This document shows, in pieces, positions 42,574 through 50,640 of a DNA stretch of 64,000 bases. A program made the position numbers and the translations under genes. Position 1 is the first letter of the stretch; each line of letters opens with the position of its first letter. Under the pieces are notes generated by a model, which had not been told where the DNA came from, did no database searches, and was given only the letters and a program-made list of their open reading frames with translations. This DNA comes from JANMAT01 sp031359995 (GTDB lineage: Bacteria > Actinomycetota > Acidimicrobiia > Acidimicrobiales > Ilumatobacteraceae), in NCBI GenBank assembly GCA_031359995.1, contig JANMAT010000133.1, positions 16,990-80,989 of the forward strand, read 5' to 3'.

Positions 42574-42780
42574 ATGGATCAGCGACCGAACATCTTGCTG
42601 TTGATGGCCGATCAGTTGGCCGATCCGTGGTTGGCCCATGCCATCACTCCGGCCATCGATCGGTTGGCCGCCGAGGGCATCACATTCGCCAACGCCCACG
42701 GCAACAGCCCGCTCTGCGCGCCGGCTCGGTACGCCATGATGAGCGGCCAGCTGAACTCGAAGATCGGTGCCTACCTGCGC
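42574..42780 (+). pseudogene. N-terminal fragment of a choline-sulfatase-like gene
   Basis: Codons 1-67 read MDQRPNILLLMADQLADP, then NSPLCAPARYAMMSGQLNSK, as at the N-terminus of BetC-type sulfatases. The formylglycine motif C-A-P-A-R is intact. After SKIGAY (about 42775) the sequence is unrelated and the rest of the roughly 500-residue enzyme is missing. The 42781-42933 stretch that follows has no recognisable gene. Confidence 0.6.
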
Positions 42781-42933
42781 CGCTGCGTCGTCAAGGGATG
42801 CAACGACCGCCTCCGAAGCCGAAGGCGCCGCGAGGCGATCGACTCGGCGGGTTCCCCACCTGGGAGATGTGGGAGCGCGATGGAGCGAGTCTCCACGGGC
42901 GCAGCACGGACCCGTGACTCCGCTGCTGATGGC

Positions 42934-44535
42934 CTACAGCACGCCTCCGACGGCCGTGTACACCGCGTCTTGATGACCGAAGAACAGAGGAGGTGCGTCC
43001 TCGCCATCCGGCACGACGATCTCGACGAACGCGCCGTCGGGGGACTCGGTTGTTTGGGTGATGGTCGATGTCCTCACAACCGGCCTGTTCGGATCGACCA
43101 CGCCCGCCGGTGGGGTGAGCGATGGGACACCGGCTCCCTCGTGCCATGCGATGGCGAGCGTGCGACCTGCGACCCGCACGGCGATGTATGCGCCGCTCGG
43201 TCGCGCATCACCGAGCGGGACGTCGCTGCGACTCCAGCGACAGACGACGGCAGGCGCCTCGACGCAGAGACCTGTGACGCGACCCGCGAGTGTCTTCACC
43301 GTCACGCTCGTTCCGTCGGCGAGGATGACCGCGTCGAGCGTCGGCTGGGCATGCAGACGATGGCTCGATTGCTCCTGCTCATCCACCAGAGCCTGTGGAT
43401 CGACAGCCTTGACCGAGCCGGCAAGCGTCAACATGTCGTCTTCAGAGGCAACACCGTTGAGCCAGATCACGAATCCGTCCTGGATCCAGACGACCTCGGC
43501 GATTGGCGGCCTGGTCGCGCCGTAGCGAATCGACAGTCGATCCTGGCCCGCGACAGCCTTGATCGTCGCCGACGTACTCGGCGCCAAGCCGACCCGCTGC
43601 CTGATGGTGTCGAGCGTCTCCCCGTCGTCGTTCGGTGACGACGAGAAGCGGATTGCTCCTTCGATGCTTCCGTCACTCGGCGCGATGTCGATCGCTAAGG
43701 TCAGCGCGTTCGAGGGGGCCGCCGCCGCATCGACAAGCACGTAGCCACTTCCAGGGTCCATGGTTGCCCGACTGCTCGCCCCGTCCACGACGACTGTTTG
43801 TGCGGCGGCGAGCGTCGCCGCCTGAGAGAGACCGATGCCCCTCACCTGGCGCTGCCGGCCCCCCTCCTGCCACGAGACGACGATTCCTTCGCCGGAGTCG
43901 AAGACCAGGGCGTCAATCCCATGAACGGTCGCGTTGAACCGTGGAGGCTTGCCCGGCTCGTCCGGCGGCACGGGAAAGGACCTCAGGCTCAGAGACCCCG
44001 TCGGCGATCCCGGTGCAGAAGAAGCCGTCACCCAGCGCTGCTCCACGTCCGAGTCGGACGGCTTCGTCGCCACCGCCGACAGCTGGGTGATCTCGTAGCC
44101 ATCAGGTAGAGCAGTCGGCAGGTACCAGCCGGCGAACCGGCTCAGTGCAGTCGCGGTCGACGGCTCGCTCGTGGTGGACGGCACAGACGGCGGTGTGATC
44201 GACGGCTCGGTTGCCGCTTGCGCGACCGTCGAGCTCGACCCGACGGTGGACGTTGCGCCTTCAGGCGATCCGCCGGGCCGGGCATCACGCCGCTGGGCCG
44301 CGACGACGCCCAGGACTGCGAGTGCCACGACAACCGCGGCGACGAGCCGGAACGGCGGTCTGCTCGCCACCGGCTCGCGAGTGGTGACCTCCAGCACCGG
44401 CTCGACCGAGTTCACGAGATCGGTGTCGTCGCGCTGTCCGTTCTCGACGACGGGCGGTCGAGTCGCCGGCGCCGGGGTATCGGCCAGGATGTCGCGCAGG
44501 GCGGCAACGATCTCCTGTTCGAGCGCGTTCGTCAT
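42934..44535 (-). CDS. Large single-pass membrane partner of an ECF sigma factor
   Basis: A 533-residue protein. The N-terminal roughly 60 residues are cytoplasmic and acidic, followed by one membrane helix (residues 62-80) and a Ser/Thr-rich linker. The large outside domain has beta strands, including LSRFAGWYLPTALPDGYEIT. It is encoded immediately after an ECF sigma gene (ATGA overlap) and is probably its anti-sigma or co-sensor, although no zinc-binding HxxxCxxC is present. No enzyme motif seen. First of four such modules in the window. Confidence 0.65.
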   Translation of the reverse strand: MTNALEQEIVAALRDILADTPAPATRPPVVENGQRDDTDLVNSVEPVLEVTTREPVASRPPFRLVAAVVVALAVLGVVAAQRRDARPGGSPEGATSTVGSSSTVAQAATEPSITPPSVPSTTSEPSTATALSRFAGWYLPTALPDGYEITQLSAVATKPSDSDVEQRWVTASSAPGSPTGSLSLRSFPVPPDEPGKPPRFNATVHGIDALVFDSGEGIVVSWQEGGRQRQVRGIGLSQAATLAAAQTVVVDGASSRATMDPGSGYVLVDAAAAPSNALTLAIDIAPSDGSIEGAIRFSSSPNDDGETLDTIRQRVGLAPSTSATIKAVAGQDRLSIRYGATRPPIAEVVWIQDGFVIWLNGVASEDDMLTLAGSVKAVDPQALVDEQEQSSHRLHAQPTLDAVILADGTSVTVKTLAGRVTGLCVEAPAVVCRWSRSDVPLGDARPSGAYIAVRVAGRTLAIAWHEGAGVPSLTPPAGVVDPNRPVVRTSTITQTTESPDGAFVEIVVPDGEDAPPLFFGHQDAVYTAVGGVL

Positions 44536-45398
44536 CCGACGCTCCTCTGCAGTCTCTCGTGAGCCCGCCGAAGATCGCGCCGGACCGTCGACGGGGTGAT
44601 CCGCAACGTGTAAGCCACCTGCATCGCGTCCATGTCCTCCCAGTAGGTGAAATAGACAACCGCCCGCTGCCGCACCGGGAGCCGCTCGATCGCTCGTCGT
44701 ACGTCGACCTGAGACTCGTGCGGCAAGGCCGAGTCAGGCATCAGCGCGTGGCGATCGCGGGCAAGACGGCGGTTGGACACCCTTTGCGCGTCGATCACTG
44801 CGTTGGTGATGGCCCGGAAGAGATACGCCCTGACATTGGCCGGGTCGCGCACGCCTCCGCCGACGACCTTGACAAACGCCTGGGACACGATGTCCTGGGC
44901 ATCGACCGGCCCGACCAGGAGGCGGGCGTAGCGCGTCAGCTCCACCGCGTGGGCCCGCCAGAGCACCTCAGCGTCAGTCTGGTTCGCCCTCGGCCGGATC
45001 ACCACGCACGTATGACGATACCGAGGCCACATCGCGAGCAGAGTTCTTCTGGCCACCCGCTGCTGGGGCGACAGCTTCTCCAGGGCGCGGACGAGGTCGA
45101 CGTCCGCAGGGGGCAGGCCGGCCGCCTCACGGCTGGTGGCATCGATCGGGATGGGTCGCGACCGCTCCCGGCGGGCCGCGGTCCGCCCGACCCGGTACAG
45201 GTAACCGGCCGGATTGGTCATGCCTGCGACCTGGTCCCAGTGCTCCCAGGCCCACGTCCTGGCTTCCACGGTCGCCGCTCGTCCGTCGACCGGGCCGAAC
45301 GCGGCGACCAGCGCGCGGCGGAGACGGGCCTCGTGGGCGGTCCAGAACGACGAGAAGGTGGCCTCCACTCTCGTCCCCGTCTCTGCGCCCACGCCCAT
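44532..45398 (-). CDS. Fused double ECF sigma factor
   Basis: A 288-residue frame. Residues 1-115 are the N-terminal part of one ECF sigma (region 2: WEHWDQVAGMTNPAGYLYRV, then LVRALEKLSPQQRVA, the beginning of region 4). Residues 132-288 are a second complete small sigma: RYARLLVGPVDAQDIVSQAF, VRAYLFRAITNAVIDAQR and IERLPVRQRAVVYFTYWEDM. The join passes through about 15 unnatural codons. A GTG at 45005 would give a 157-residue sigma, the same length as the paralogue at 47369-47842, so that is probably the original start. Confidence 0.7.
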   Translation of the reverse strand: MGVGAETGTRVEATFSSFWTAHEARLRRALVAAFGPVDGRAATVEARTWAWEHWDQVAGMTNPAGYLYRVGRTAARRERSRPIPIDATSREAAGLPPADVDLVRALEKLSPQQRVARRTLLAMWPRYRHTCVVIRPRANQTDAEVLWRAHAVELTRYARLLVGPVDAQDIVSQAFVKVVGGGVRDPANVRAYLFRAITNAVIDAQRVSNRRLARDRHALMPDSALPHESQVDVRRAIERLPVRQRAVVYFTYWEDMDAMQVAYTLRITPSTVRRDLRRAHERLQRSVG

Positions 45399-45479
45399 AG
45401 AGCGCTCAGCATGCCCGTTTGCGCGACAGCCGCCGGAAACTTCCGCCGACGACGTCGGCCCGTCTCGTCCCGGCGGCGT

Positions 45480-47372
45480 TCAGGATTTCGGGGTCAGCAC
45501 GACGGTGGTGGCCTCCCCCGGTGAGTCCTGCGAGCTGGCCGTCGGCATGTCCGCCCACTCCGCGGCGGTGGCGGGCCGCAAGCGCGTCGCGTACTCGACC
45601 AACTGGCTCTCCGACAGTCGGGGTTCTGACCCGTCGGTCGTGTTGGTGCCGACGAGGTAGATGCGCCCGCCGTCGGTCCAGCCGACCGTGTCGAATCCTC
45701 CCCCCGTCGCCACGAACCCGGCATGGCCGTTGATGGTCAGGTCTCGAACGCTGCGGTGACCGAGTCGGTACACCGGAAGGATCGACGCATCCGCTGGGAA
45801 GCTCACGTACCAGAGGAGCTGGTGGCCATCGGTCCAGTGCGCGCTCCGTATCGGGGAGTCGAGCGCTTGCCGCGGTTGAATCCACGGATCCGTCGGCGCA
45901 CCCACGATGCGCTCGGCAACACCGTCAGGCAGCGCGGTGACCGGTATGACCAAACCCTGACCGTTGGCATCGGCGTCCACGGATCTGGCTGCGGCGATCA
46001 GCTGTGCCTTGGCGAGGCCGTCGCCTTCGAGGATGGCCCACAGGCCGTGAACCGGTCCGAACGACAGTTGCCAGTGTCCACTGCCGTCGCCGGCGACCAA
46101 GCCCGGTGTGCCCTGCACGTCGACCGCTTCGACACCAGGGCTGTCCGGTGCGATGCCGAAGCGTCCGGTCTGCGCGGTCAGCGTGAAACGCGCTCCCGCC
46201 TCGGGAGCTGCGGTCGTCAGGGCGTAGACGCGCGCCACGGCGGAGGGTCCTGCCCGACCGTCACCCGCCAGATCGGCGTGCCAACCGGTCGGCATTGGGT
46301 CGAGGGTGAGCTCGCCAGACGACGCTCCCCCGTCGGGCACGCTCGTTGGAGCGACGGGGGCGGTTGGTCCGAGCGTGCTGTGCAGCCGCGCTGCGTCCAA
46401 CGGTGGTTGCGTGCCCGCCGAGGCGCGGGCAGTGGCGACGAAGAGCCAGCCGTCGTGCGACGCCATCGCAATGCTGAGCCCGTCCACATCGACGGTGCTG
46501 TCGCGGACGGCGGCCGACGGCAACGCGACCGCCGTCACCGACACGTACGGGTCGCCGGTCCGACGCCAGATGCGTTGGACGACCGGTCCCGCATTGCTCA
46601 CCAGATCGAACTGGTCGCCCAGGACGGCGGCCAGGTGATCGAGCGACCCGTCCGCGGATGTTCGATCGGCGAGGTCCATCAGGGCCGGCGGGCCGCTGAC
46701 CAGCGGCCCCCGGTTCTGGGCGGTGACGTGCGCGGCAACGGCCAGGACGGCGGGGCGAACGTCCACGTCGGGGAAGGCCTCGATCGAGTTGCACGGGACG
46801 CCTGCGATGTCGCAGGACGCTTCGACCGTGTCACCGAACGCGGATGCGGCCAACGCTGCTGATGCGTCCCCTTCGGCCACCCCGGCGGCGCGCCGCGCCG
46901 GCGCGTTCGCCGGGTTGAGGCGTGCCTCCTCGTCGTCGTAGTGCACGAAGCGCACCGTGATGATCCGACCGTTGCCGTCGAGGGCGAGCAAGATCGGGAC
47001 CGCCGTCGAGGGATCTCGGCTGGACGACACCAGGTTGAACCCCGCGGGGAGCACGGGTCCCACGAGCGCAGCGAACGGACCCTCGATCGTCGTGTCCGAC
47101 GGAGCCGACGTCGTACTGGAGGTGGCCGTCGGCACCTCGGTCGTATCGGTCTGGGCCGGTCCGGCCTCCTTCGCCGTCACCGCCCACGAGAGCACGCCAG
47201 CGACGACCGCAGCAGCGCCGACAGCAGCGAGAGCCGGGCGACGGGCGCGGGTCCCCCGAGGCGGCTCGGTGGCACCGCGCTCCACCAGCTCGCTGACGGT
47301 CGGCGCGACGGGGGCTTCGTCGTCGAGGACGAACAAGAACTGGCGGATTCGGCCGTCGAGATCGTCGTTCAT
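45480..47372 (-). CDS. Large single-pass membrane partner of an ECF sigma factor
   Basis: A 630-residue protein: cytoplasmic N-terminus of about 45 residues, one membrane helix (residues 47-65), a Thr/Ser linker (TEVPTATSSTTSAPSD) and an extensive extracytoplasmic part rich in propeller-like strands. ATGA overlap with the upstream sigma gene supports a regulator-partner role. The family is not recognised and has no zinc motif. Confidence 0.65.
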   Translation of the reverse strand: MNDDLDGRIRQFLFVLDDEAPVAPTVSELVERGATEPPRGTRARRPALAAVGAAAVVAGVLSWAVTAKEAGPAQTDTTEVPTATSSTTSAPSDTTIEGPFAALVGPVLPAGFNLVSSSRDPSTAVPILLALDGNGRIITVRFVHYDDEEARLNPANAPARRAAGVAEGDASAALAASAFGDTVEASCDIAGVPCNSIEAFPDVDVRPAVLAVAAHVTAQNRGPLVSGPPALMDLADRTSADGSLDHLAAVLGDQFDLVSNAGPVVQRIWRRTGDPYVSVTAVALPSAAVRDSTVDVDGLSIAMASHDGWLFVATARASAGTQPPLDAARLHSTLGPTAPVAPTSVPDGGASSGELTLDPMPTGWHADLAGDGRAGPSAVARVYALTTAAPEAGARFTLTAQTGRFGIAPDSPGVEAVDVQGTPGLVAGDGSGHWQLSFGPVHGLWAILEGDGLAKAQLIAAARSVDADANGQGLVIPVTALPDGVAERIVGAPTDPWIQPRQALDSPIRSAHWTDGHQLLWYVSFPADASILPVYRLGHRSVRDLTINGHAGFVATGGGFDTVGWTDGGRIYLVGTNTTDGSEPRLSESQLVEYATRLRPATAAEWADMPTASSQDSPGEATTVVLTPKS

Positions 47373-47842
47373 CGCAGATGCTCCTCGAGTTTGGTCTTCG
47401 CCGCGGCCAACTCGCGCTCCACCGTCCGCACCGGTAGCTGCAACGCTCTCGCGATGTCGCCCACGGTGAGATCGCTCCAGTACCGGAGATGGACGACGGC
47501 GCGTTGACGCACGGTGAGCGCACGGAGAGCCACCCGCACCTCGACCGCGGTGAGGTCTGCGTCCGTGTGAGCGACCTCGGGATGAAGCCCCGCTTTGACC
47601 TCGCGAGCGAGCCGCCGCTGGGTCGAGCGGCGATCCTTCGCGGCGTGGTTGAGCAACGCGCGATAGACGTAGGCGCGCTGGTTCGTGACCGATGGCCACC
47701 GGGGCGATGCGAACACCGCCAAAACGGTGGTCAGCAGTAGATCCTCAGCGCCCGACGGACCCCCGAGCGTGTTGGCGAACCGCGCCAGCTCGGCGGCGTA
47801 CTTCTCGTAGAACTCGGCGTCCTCGGCCCGCAACACGGTCAT
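47369..47842 (-). CDS. ECF-type RNA polymerase sigma factor
   Basis: A 157-residue sigma-70 family protein: region 2 FANTLGGPSGAEDLLLTTVL, then AYVYRALLNHAAKDRRSTQR, and region 4 LTVRQRAVVHLRYWSDLTVG followed by LPVRTVERELAAA. It is the intact relative of the decayed copy at 52742-53119. Presumably directs RNA polymerase to its own operon. ATG 47842 is certain because the next in-frame codons are non-coding. Confidence 0.85.
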   Translation of the reverse strand: MTVLRAEDAEFYEKYAAELARFANTLGGPSGAEDLLLTTVLAVFASPRWPSVTNQRAYVYRALLNHAAKDRRSTQRRLAREVKAGLHPEVAHTDADLTAVEVRVALRALTVRQRAVVHLRYWSDLTVGDIARALQLPVRTVERELAAAKTKLEEHLR

Positions 47843-47910
47843 ATGACCCCGCTCGACACGCGAACCCCGCCACGCATCACGGACGCGCTTGCTCGCACTG
47901 ACTTCGCCGT

Positions 47911-48243
47911 TCAGTCCTCCAGGTCGAGGATGTCGCGCAGCAGCTCACGGATCTTGCGCAGGTCGGTCGTGGTGATGCGGCCGAACATGGTGCCCGTGAG
48001 GGCGGCCCGGTCGATCGTCGTGACGAGGTGGCACTGGGCTGCGGAAGCCGGCTCCCACGAGTCGAGCCGCAGCTCGTACGGCAGGTCTCGCTTGACGTTC
48101 GTGGTCATCGGGACGACCTGGAAGGTCGCCGGGTCGACCTGCATGATGAGCGAGCTCGTCACGACGATGGCCGGCCGGCGGAATCCACCTTCGCTCCCGA
48201 GCGGGATCCCGAAGTCGACCTCGACGACGTCACCGGGTCGCAT
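47911..48243 (-). CDS. mazF: MazF/PemK-family endoribonuclease toxin
   Basis: A 110-residue toxin with the PemK/MazF segments MRPGDVVEVDFG, RRPAIVVTSSLIM, VVPMTTNV and a C-terminal ITTTDLRKIRELLRDI. It cleaves single-stranded RNA. The frame overlaps the upstream antitoxin gene by 14 bp. Both are controlled by the inverted repeat in front of the antitoxin. Confidence 0.88.
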   Translation of the reverse strand: MRPGDVVEVDFGIPLGSEGGFRRPAIVVTSSLIMQVDPATFQVVPMTTNVKRDLPYELRLDSWEPASAAQCHLVTTIDRAALTGTMFGRITTTDLRKIRELLRDILDLED

Positions 48244-48460
48244 CGAGGTTCCGGTTCACCGCCGCCATGCCTCCCTGGACGACGGCGAGATCCTCGGTCG
48301 TGGGCTCGTGCGCGGCGAAGGCTTCCGCCATGCGTCGCTGACGGTCGTAGCGAAGCAGCCGCTTCAGCTCGGCCTCCATCGTGAGACCGTCCTGGTTGGC
48401 GCGTTCCCGCAGCTCCTGGTGGGTGGATCGGGCTACTCGCAAGGTAGTCGTCTCGCTCAT
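48230..48460 (-). CDS. Antitoxin of the MazF module (ribbon-helix-helix type)
   Basis: A 76-residue protein: TTTLRVARSTHQELRERANQ resembles an RHH DNA-binding N-terminus, then a charged C-terminal part (FAAHEPTTEDLAVVQGGM) that should bind the toxin. Typical of VapB/MazE-like antitoxins of actinobacteria. The gene overlaps the toxin start by 14 bp. Confidence 0.8.
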   Translation of the reverse strand: MSETTTLRVARSTHQELRERANQDGLTMEAELKRLLRYDRQRRMAEAFAAHEPTTEDLAVVQGGMAAVNRNLDATR

Positions 48461-48469
48461 ACAAGTGAG

Positions 48470-48485
48470 TCTACAGAACGGTAGA
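48470..48485. promoter_or_regulatory. Operator-like inverted repeat upstream of the antitoxin
   Basis: TCTAC (48470-48474) and GTAGA (48481-48485) form an inverted repeat with a 6-nt spacer, 10 bp upstream of the antitoxin ATG on the minus strand. The AT-richer stretch around it could hold the -10. Suits autoregulation by the antitoxin-toxin complex. Confidence 0.4.
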
Positions 48486-48578
48486 TATTCTTGTCTCCTG
48501 CCGATTCGGGGCTGGGGCGATGCCCGCCGCCCTCGGGGCCGGGGCTGCTCGTCGACGGATCGAACCGACTGCTGCGGC

Positions 48579-48905
48579 GTGCTCGTGGCTAGGCCGAGGA
48601 GCCGCACACGAGACTGCGACGCGGCCGACGCCCGCGCTCGTCTCCACGACGCCCGCCAGTTCCTCGAGGCCGCCGAGCTCCTCAGCGAGGCCAGCCAGGG
48701 CGACGTGGTTGCCACCAACGCGGTCCGCGCGGCCATCGCCGCCTCCGACGTGCTCTGCTGCCTGGCGCTCGGTCGACGCTCCGCCGACGGCAACCACGAG
48801 TCGGCCGTCGTGCTCCTGGAACAGGTCGACACTGACCAGGCGAACCAACTTCGCCGGGCCGACGGCACCGATCCGGCCATCGTCCTCGTCGGCCAGATCG
48901 GCTGA
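48579..48905 (+). CDS. HEPN-like protein, probably 3'-truncated
   Basis: From GTG 48579 (or 48585) the product reads ADARARLHDARQFLEAAELL, then VVATNAVRAAIAASDVLCCL and ALGRRSADGNHESAVVLLEQ. This resembles HEPN-type helical proteins that end about 45 residues later with ARKPQAVYDSRDLA-like sequence. Here the frame ends in unrelated ADGTDPAIVLVGQIG. A paralogous C-terminal piece lies at 53200-53345. The N-terminal codons may be spurious and no RNase RxxxxH motif is clear. Confidence 0.45.
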   Translation: MLVARPRSRTRDCDAADARARLHDARQFLEAAELLSEASQGDVVATNAVRAAIAASDVLCCLALGRRSADGNHESAVVLLEQVDTDQANQLRRADGTDPAIVLVGQIG

Positions 48906-49029
48906 CGCACTCCAGCGTGGCGCCGGGGACTCTGCTGCGGTGTTCGTCGGCACAGGCTGACATCAACCAACACGAACCGAGACCACCAAAATGACCTCTG
49001 AACAGGGAGTTTACCCCTGGAGTCCACAG

Positions 49030-49070
49030 AGGCGACGCCGGGAATCGAACCCGGGTACAGGGCTTTGCAG
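49030..49070 (-). tRNA. 3' half of a tRNA-Cys gene (GCA anticodon loop to discriminator), fragment
   Basis: Read on the minus strand, the 41 bases give anticodon loop CTGCAAA (GCA, Cys), 3' stem GCCCT, variable GTAC, T-arm CCGGG-TTCGATT-CCCGG (fully paired), acceptor strand CGTCGCC and discriminator T. U73 is the tRNA-Cys hallmark. The 5' partners (AGGGC stem, GGCGACG acceptor) are absent upstream, so this is not a working tRNA. A clean break at the anticodon loop is what integrase-mediated insertion into a tRNA gene leaves at an attachment site. Confidence 0.7.
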
Positions 49071-49282
49071 TACCACCATCGACGGCGCGTTTGCCCAGTT
49101 CAGAGGCTCTACCGGCGACCCTCGGAGGGCCGTTGGGGGGTGGGATGGGGGTGGACGGAGTGTCAGCAGGCGGCACGAGACAGCACCGGTTGGCACGGAA
49201 CCTGGCCGCCCGCCGGGATCAACCGTTGGCGCGAACGCTGCGCCGGGGCTCGGCTGCGAGGCGGGCCAGGCCTGCTGAGCGG

Positions 49283-49756
49283 TCAATGAGCCTCGCCGAA
49301 TCGGGCACCGAAGGCCGCGGCGGGCTCGACCGCGAACCGCTCTGGCCCAAACGTCACGGTGAAGTGTTCGAGGAAGCCGATCTGTCCAAGGATGACCGAG
49401 GTGCCCTGATGCGGGAAAGGCGACAACAGACCCACGAGGCCTCGCCAGGAGGCAGCGGGGACGTCGACGCCCCGTGGCGGGAGCGCCTCGGGCGTCAGCT
49501 CGAACAGTGGTGCCGAGAATTGGCGGCCGCCGAGTCGGATCGGGAGCCGGTCACCGGTGTCGACGGGGTCGCCGCCCCCGGCCGAGATCACCTCGTTCGC
49601 AACGACGGTCACTGGGCCGCCTGTGTCGATGAGAGCCGAGAACGTACGGCGACGTCCTGGTACCCGGACCGAAATCGCAGCCCGCAGCACCGGGCGGCGA
49701 AGCGCTCCGTGCGACTCGCCGAAGTCGGTGTAGGAGAAGAGCCAGGCCTCAGCCAA
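49283..49756 (-). CDS. Retropepsin-like aspartic protease
   Basis: A 157-residue protein. The active-site motif D-T-G occurs in FSALIDTGGPVTVV and the second typical segment is LGQIGFLEHFTVTFGPERFA, as in bacterial single-domain aspartic proteases of clan AA. Such proteins act as dimers. The TTG at 49756 is the closest start that overlaps the end of the small upstream gene; GTG 49792 is an alternative. Probably coupled to the 61-residue gene before it. Confidence 0.7.
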   Translation of the reverse strand: MAEAWLFSYTDFGESHGALRRPVLRAAISVRVPGRRRTFSALIDTGGPVTVVANEVISAGGGDPVDTGDRLPIRLGGRQFSAPLFELTPEALPPRGVDVPAASWRGLVGLLSPFPHQGTSVILGQIGFLEHFTVTFGPERFAVEPAAAFGARFGEAH

Positions 49757-49934
49757 GACCGAACACGACGGGCTCACCGGGAACCGGAGCACGCATGATC
49801 TCAACGTCGAGATCGCGCTCGTCGACGTCCGCGATCAGGGCGTCAAGCGTCGCAGCCGAGGCCTGAACGTTGCCGTCCTTGTCCACGGCGACCCACAGAC
49901 GCGCCCAACGTGACAGATCGAGCGTGCGGTTCAT
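49749..49934 (-). CDS. Small DUF5678-like protein
   Basis: A 61-residue protein: LWVAVDKDGNVQASAATLDA, with a beta-alpha pattern as in DUF5678, which is often encoded next to retropepsin-like genes. ATG 49934. The stop overlaps the aspartic protease start. It may be a co-folding or regulatory partner. Confidence 0.5.
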   Translation of the reverse strand: MNRTLDLSRWARLWVAVDKDGNVQASAATLDALIADVDERDLDVEIMRAPVPGEPVVFGLG

Positions 49935-50112
49935 GACCCGAGGATACCGCCACGGACCAGGTCCGGTTGCCGCTAGAGGCGACAGCAGCAACGCCGGCGC
50001 ACAGGGCTGGACGCCTTCGCACTCAGATGTCGCCCAGCTCAGCCGAGGGGTGAGCGCGACGGCAGGGTACGGAACCTGTCGACACGAACAGCACAAGTGC
50101 CAAACTGACGGT

Positions 50113-50202
50113 ATGGGAACCCCCGTCGGACTTAGAGACTTGCGCCAGGACGCGTCCGATCTCGTCGACAAAGAATCGCTGGTCGACGTCGTCACGGTCT
50201 GA
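50113..50202 (+). pseudogene. Fragment of a Phd/YefM-type antitoxin gene
   Basis: A 29-codon frame reads MGTPVGLRDLRQDASDLVDK, which matches the N-terminus of actinobacterial Phd-type antitoxins. After DLV the sequence leaves the family and stops at 50202. No VapC/Doc gene follows. The surrounding 49935-50112 and 50203-50528 stretches show no further gene. Confidence 0.45.
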
Positions 50203-50528
50203 TCGGCGCGTGCGGCCTTCTTCTCGTCCAACTCGGACACCGCCAAGCCTCACGGCTCGTGGAGACGTCGTTGGTTGTGTGCTCGGTGCTTCGATGAGCG
50301 AAACGACGCTCAGGGCCCCGCCCAGGCGACGGTTTCCGCCAACCACCTGCTCCGCCGTCTCCCGCACGCGTTGGCCACCCCGACGCGGGCTTCGTGTTTG
50401 CCTCGAATGACTTTGTCCAGAAACGGCGGCTCATCCTTCGCCACGTCTGCTGCTACCGATCGCCGGCTATTCGGCCGAAGGCGAAACAACGCTACGACTC
50501 GCGTCGTAAACTTGCGGTCCCAAATGCG

Positions 50529-50569
50529 ACGCACTTTTACTTGAAGTGCGTGCAACAGACGTGTATGGT
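50529..50569 (+). promoter_or_regulatory. Promoter with an inverted repeat over the -35
   Basis: TTGAAG (50541-50546) and TATGGT (50564-50569) are separated by 17 bp and resemble a sigma-70 promoter. An 8-bp perfect inverted repeat, ACGCACTT (50529-50536) and AAGTGCGT (50544-50551), covers the -35. This would place the start of transcription near 50576, giving a leader of about 65 nt for the protease gene. Probably repressible by an unknown regulator. Confidence 0.5.
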
Positions 50570-50640
50570 CATTCTCGTCGCAGTGAACTGGCGTCACGGT
50601 GATCTTGATGTCAACAACTCCGAACCTACGGGAGTTACAC

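Noticed and set aside
42574..43638. A full 354-codon sulfatase-like gene
   Set aside because: Homology ends after about 67 codons; the rest is antisense of the sigma-partner gene.
49030..49070. 3' end of a tmRNA gene
   Set aside because: The U73 discriminator, the CTGCAAA anticodon loop and the 4-nt variable loop fit tRNA-Cys. No tag-peptide or pseudoknot region was seen upstream.
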